Assembly: GCF_002001175.1 (NCBI RefSeq)
Contig: NZ_MUNT01000001.1
Location: 1,240,001 to 1,304,000 of the forward strand
Reading direction: 5' to 3'
Length of the DNA: 64,000 nt
Source: Rhodanobacter sp. C03
GTDB taxonomy: Bacteria > Pseudomonadota > Gammaproteobacteria > Xanthomonadales > Rhodanobacteraceae
Shown here: piece after piece, positions 61,137-64,000 of the stretch
How positions within the stretch are numbered: position 1 is the first letter of the stretch
Layout of the letters: every line of letters begins with the position of its first letter
Position numbers and translations under genes: made by a program
The notes under the pieces: model-generated
What the model was told of the DNA's origin: nothing
What the model saw: only the letters and a program-made list of their open reading frames with translations
Databases searched by the model: none

Positions 61137-61511
61137 ATGGCCGATCAAAAATCTTTCCCGAAGGCGCCGGGTAACGTTGTCGACTGGAGCGACCCGTTGC
61201 TGGTGTCGCTGTTGAACAAGACCGATGACTGGCATCTCGACAATCGCGGGGCTATCCCGCCGCGACATATCCATATCGAGTTTGGTTGGGGAGCCGCGAC
61301 CTCGAAGCCTGCGATGCTGGCTTGGGAGAACGATGATGCGATGGTCATCGAGACTTTTTTTCCGATCCAGCAAGGCGAGCGCGTGCGGGTGGAGAAGCCT
61401 TGCGAGACTGGCGTCGAGAGCCAGTGGTGTCAGGTCACCGAGAGTCGGGCAGGGCACCGCACCGACGACAAGGCCAACGGTATCCACGTGCATTTCCTGC
61501 ACAAGGGCTGA
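61137..61511 (+). CDS. Small cytosolic protein of unknown function
   Basis: 124 aa from the ATG beginning ADQKSFPKAPGN. Blocks include VDWSDPLLVSLLNKTDDWHLDN, IPPRHIHIEFGWGAATSKPAM and GERVRVEKPCETGVESQWCQVTESRAG, then a His-rich end, GIHVHFLHKG. No signal peptide or membrane segment. The alternation of beta strands suggests a small barrel, and a PilZ-like fold is conceivable, but the PilZ RxxxR motif is not clear. Not recognised. Confidence 0.6.
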   Translation: MADQKSFPKAPGNVVDWSDPLLVSLLNKTDDWHLDNRGAIPPRHIHIEFGWGAATSKPAMLAWENDDAMVIETFFPIQQGERVRVEKPCETGVESQWCQVTESRAGHRTDDKANGIHVHFLHKG

Positions 61512-61660
61512 TTACGCCACCGCGCATTGCTGGGCCTTTTCGTCACCGCCCGCAGACAACTGAATCCAATCGAGGTGATCGATAGCCCCGGGTCACGCAT
61601 GTACACGAGCAGTCGCTTGTTTTTTCCGCCATTGCGCGGATCACGCCATTTCGGCCACGC

Positions 61661-62683
61661 TCATGGAGTGGATGGAGGGCGTACGCGCTGCGGTGGCGGT
61701 GGCTGCCAGTCTGTCGGCGGATCGAGTGGCTTGCCGGCGTCGGCGAGCATCGCGTCGATGCTGTCGACCTCGCGCTCATGCGCCAGCATGCTGGCGACCT
61801 CTTTCGTCGGCGGCAGCGCCGGAGTTCCGGTGATTGTGGCCAGCTGATTCATCTGCCACTGCAAGCGGCGGCGCTGCGCCAGGGCCTCGGCCCGGTCGTC
61901 GGCATCGCGGGCGTTCCACTCATGCAGCTGCAGGCCGACCATGTTCGCAATCACGGTGTCGCCATGCTCCATCGAGGTCGCGGTATCACGACACGTCTTG
62001 CGCCGGCCATCGCTGGGCGCCGTGCCAGGCTCGCAGACTCGCACCAGATCCTGCAGCGCCGGCATGGCCAGCGCTGCGACCATGCTCATCGCCTGCATCT
62101 GCCGTTGCGACTCGGGTGTGTTGGCCTGATCCGCCGGATCGCCTGGCGGGGTGGGGACACGATTCAATCCGGCGATGAAGCGTCGTCCGAGAGACGCAAA
62201 ATAGACATTGAAATGGGTGGAGCGCGCCATGTTCGCGAGGGCTTCGTCGATGCGTGCCTGATCCGCGTGAGTGGAGGCGTCATGCAACGCGGCCATCCAC
62301 ACATCGCCATTGTGCGGATCGATGCCGCGCACGCGGGTCTCCCGACTCAGCACCTCGCAACCGGGCTGTGTACTGCACTGGATCACATCAAGCAGCCCGA
62401 TATCCGCGGCCTGGGGTGCGACGACGGTAGCGCGGTCCAGCAGGCCCAGCGATTTTTCCGCACCATTCGAAAGATCCTGCGCAAGCCCGGCAGCGGTGAC
62501 CAGAGCATCGGCATCCGGCTGCGCCGCGAGTGTTTCAACGGCGCCGATCCGCCACGTGGTTGAGGATGCAGCGGAGTCTGGCGCAGAGCCAGTCTGGCTT
62601 GCTGTGGTGCCGGCGATGGCGAGCGAGCTTGCCAGCAGACCGGCAACAAGAGTTGTTCCGGAGATTATCCATGGGTAACGCAT
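61661..62683 (-). CDS. Secreted helical protein of unknown function
   Basis: 340 aa from the ATG starting RYPWIISG, giving a signal peptide (TTLVAGLLASSLAIAG). The mature part is mostly helical with a periplasmic composition: WRIGAVETLAAQPDADALVTAAGLAQDLS, DVWMAALHDASTHADQARIDEALANMA, AAALAMPALQDLVRVCEPG. Four cysteines are visible (CSTQPGC, VCEPG, KTCRDTA). Pro-rich C-terminal tail. The frame is open further upstream but has no credible start. Family not recognised. Confidence 0.7.
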   Translation of the reverse strand: MRYPWIISGTTLVAGLLASSLAIAGTTASQTGSAPDSAASSTTWRIGAVETLAAQPDADALVTAAGLAQDLSNGAEKSLGLLDRATVVAPQAADIGLLDVIQCSTQPGCEVLSRETRVRGIDPHNGDVWMAALHDASTHADQARIDEALANMARSTHFNVYFASLGRRFIAGLNRVPTPPGDPADQANTPESQRQMQAMSMVAALAMPALQDLVRVCEPGTAPSDGRRKTCRDTATSMEHGDTVIANMVGLQLHEWNARDADDRAEALAQRRRLQWQMNQLATITGTPALPPTKEVASMLAHEREVDSIDAMLADAGKPLDPPTDWQPPPPQRVRPPSTP

Positions 62684-62891
62684 CGCGCGATCCTCACATT
62701 CTTCGGGAAATCCAGTGTAGCCACCAAAGACTGGTCGAAGTGCGGCACGCACCGCTGCTGCCCCAGGGGCGCCCTGCTTGGCGCCTGATCCGGTACGGCG
62801 CGCCCACGCCTGTAGCGGCGCTAGACTGTGGCAGGCTGGCCCGGTATGGCGACGTGGCAAATATTGTCGCCGCACACAGGCCGCCGTCAGC

Positions 62892-63572
62892 GTGTTTGCC
62901 GCGGAGGCCCAGCTCATTCCAATCCCATCGATCCAACGTGAACCAACAGACGGCATCAGCTTCTTCTTTGCCGTGCTGCCGGACGAGCAGGCTCGTTCGG
63001 GGCTCGCTGGCGTCAGCGAGCGTTTCCGCAAATCAGCGCGGATGATCGGCACACCGGTGGGTGCCCACAGCTACCATCTGACGCTTTGTCCCATGGGTCG
63101 ACCGGAGCGGATGTTGCCATCGCTGGAAGCCGCCTTGCTGGCTGCCGCCGGTACGGTACGGGCCAGTACATTCGACGTCACGCTGGATTCGGCCATGCGC
63201 TTCAGCGCCAAGGACGGCCGCTTCCCGTTTGTACTGTGCACGGACAGTGTCAGCGGCGCGTCGGTATTGAAGCTGCGCTGGGCCATCGCCGATGCGCAGC
63301 GCCGCATTGGGCTGTCGGTGAGTGGCGTCTCCAGCTACCTGCCGCATGTCGCGTTGCTGCATGGTCATGCGATCGACGCGATGCAGGAATCCATCACACC
63401 GATCTGCTGGACGGTGCGTGAGTTTGTGCTGATCCGCAGCTTCTTCGGCCAGGGCCACCAGGAGGTGGTCGCGCGCTGGCCGCTGGAGCCGTCGGTCGCT
63501 GCCCGGCGCCTTGGCGTGCTCGACCTTGCCGACCTGCCGGATCTGGGCGAACTACCTGCCGAAGACGAATGA
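62892..63572 (+). CDS. 2H phosphoesterase / 2'-5' RNA ligase-like protein
   Basis: 226 aa from a GTG; the upstream frame lacks homology. The two 2H motifs are His62-Leu-Thr-Leu in GAHSYHLTLCP and His152-Val-Ala-Leu in SYLPHVALLHG. The second has Ala in place of the usual Thr/Ser, so activity may be weakened or specialised. The fold opens with ISFFFAVLPDEQARS, typical of ThpR/LigT. Known members hydrolyse cyclic 2',3'-phosphates or ligate tRNA halves. It overlaps the end of the EAL gene on the other strand. Confidence 0.82.
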   Translation: MFAAEAQLIPIPSIQREPTDGISFFFAVLPDEQARSGLAGVSERFRKSARMIGTPVGAHSYHLTLCPMGRPERMLPSLEAALLAAAGTVRASTFDVTLDSAMRFSAKDGRFPFVLCTDSVSGASVLKLRWAIADAQRRIGLSVSGVSSYLPHVALLHGHAIDAMQESITPICWTVREFVLIRSFFGQGHQEVVARWPLEPSVAARRLGVLDLADLPDLGELPAEDE

Positions 63573-64000
63573 TCTGTCGGCGTGCTGCGCGAGCCAGCTG
63601 CGGAATGCTGGTGCTGGCAGCGGATGACTTACCAGGTAGCCTTGGATGGCGTCGCAACCCAGTGCGGCAAGTGCATCCCGTTGCTCCTCGGTTTCGACGC
63701 CTTCGGCGACCACGAACAGCTTGAGGTGGTGCGCGATGGCGATCATGGCCTCGATGAACCGGTCGGGCGAACCGGCGTGCAGTACCTCGATGAACGTGCG
63801 ATCGATCTTGAGTTCGCGCACTGGAAGTTTTTTCAGGCTTTCCAGCGAGGTATAGCCGGAGCCGAAATCGTCCAGTGAGAACTGGAACCCGGCGGCATCC
63901 AGTTCGCGAATCTTGCTGGCCGCATCGTCCAGGTCGTGCAGGAAGGCGTTCTCGGTGATCTCCAGAGTGATGCGGCGCGGATCGACCCGCGTCGATGCCA
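63552..64000 (-). CDS. EAL-domain c-di-GMP phosphodiesterase, C-terminal part cut by window edge
   Basis: 149 codons visible; the N-terminal part lies beyond the right edge. EAL motifs are intact: ITENAFLHDLDDAASKIREL (metal-binding Glu), LDDFGSGYTSLESLKKLPV with two acidic residues, LKIDRTFIEV, and VAEGVETEEQRDALAALGCDAIQGYLVSHPLP (catalytic and metal-contacting segment). The conserved residues argue for active c-di-GMP hydrolysis, unlike degenerate EAL domains. Any upstream GGDEF or sensor domain is not visible. Its 3' end overlaps the convergent 2H phosphoesterase gene by 21 bp. Confidence 0.92.
   Translation of the reverse strand, partial: ASTRVDPRRITLEITENAFLHDLDDAASKIRELDAAGFQFSLDDFGSGYTSLESLKKLPVRELKIDRTFIEVLHAGSPDRFIEAMIAIAHHLKLFVVAEGVETEEQRDALAALGCDAIQGYLVSHPLPAPAFRSWLAQHADRSFVFGR

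Overview
The window reads as chromosomal DNA of a high-GC, Gram-negative gammaproteobacterium. The gene set (outer-membrane, periplasmic and Tat-exported proteins, DUF3617 proteins, M61 and M28 peptidases, GGDEF/EAL proteins, bactofilin, DsdA and CycA) fits the Xanthomonadales/Lysobacterales, most likely Rhodanobacteraceae (Dyella/Rhodanobacter/Luteibacter-like). The taxonomic call is inference from gene content. I saw no rRNA, tRNA, CRISPR array, prophage or intact insertion sequence. The coding content is mostly housekeeping-accessory: small regulator-plus-target units, stress enzymes, secreted hydrolases and c-di-GMP proteins.

Layout. 0-10 kb: the end of an mtfA-like peptidase gene cut by the window edge; an ArsR regulator with its operator, coupled to an unusual AHSA1-GST fusion; a secreted alpha-amino-acid-ester-hydrolase-like enzyme; HxlR with a divergent secreted pair; D-serine dehydratase; a multi-pass membrane protein; and bactofilin with a zinc-ribbon partner. 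10-20 kb: a coupled AraC/VOC/DUF1801 operon, then two TIR-domain proteins with TPR-rich C-terminal halves (one membrane-anchored, one soluble) around an MFS transporter and an M28 peptidase. Four copies of a short repeat (GTCAGG-N7-CCTGAC core) lie in this stretch and nowhere else in the window. 20-33 kb: LysR; a Tat-exported duplicated DUF1579-like protein; a YciI/ECF sigma pair; a beta-propeller GGDEF sensor; a LytS/LytTR two-component pair; an M61 peptidase; and a strong terminator followed by a palindromic intergenic element.

33-48 kb: periplasmic peroxiredoxin; an XRE/membrane-protein pair with TGTCA operators; a COG2521-like methyltransferase; a secreted protein of unknown role next to an AT-richer gap; histidine phosphatase; GAF-GGDEF; msrB-msrA; an SDR enzyme divergent from an ArsR regulator with a palindromic operator between them; a GT39-type transferase; DUF899 and two GST-like proteins; an outer-membrane barrel; and a methyltransferase-fold protein carrying a signal peptide. 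48-64 kb: FUSC transporter, serine hydrolase, CycA-type amino acid permease, Spy-like chaperone, glycine-zipper protein, FMN reductase/OsmC operon, Tat multicopper oxidase, secreted phosphoesterase, several secreted proteins of unknown role, a 2H phosphoesterase, and an EAL domain running off the right edge.

How it fits together: dsdA and cycA, 45 kb apart, would together import and deaminate D-serine. MsrA/MsrB, the peroxiredoxin, OsmC, GSTs and FMN reductase form an oxidative/electrophile-stress theme. Three c-di-GMP proteins (two GGDEF, one EAL) suggest local second-messenger control. The least explained part is the TIR/TPR pair and its repeat cluster.
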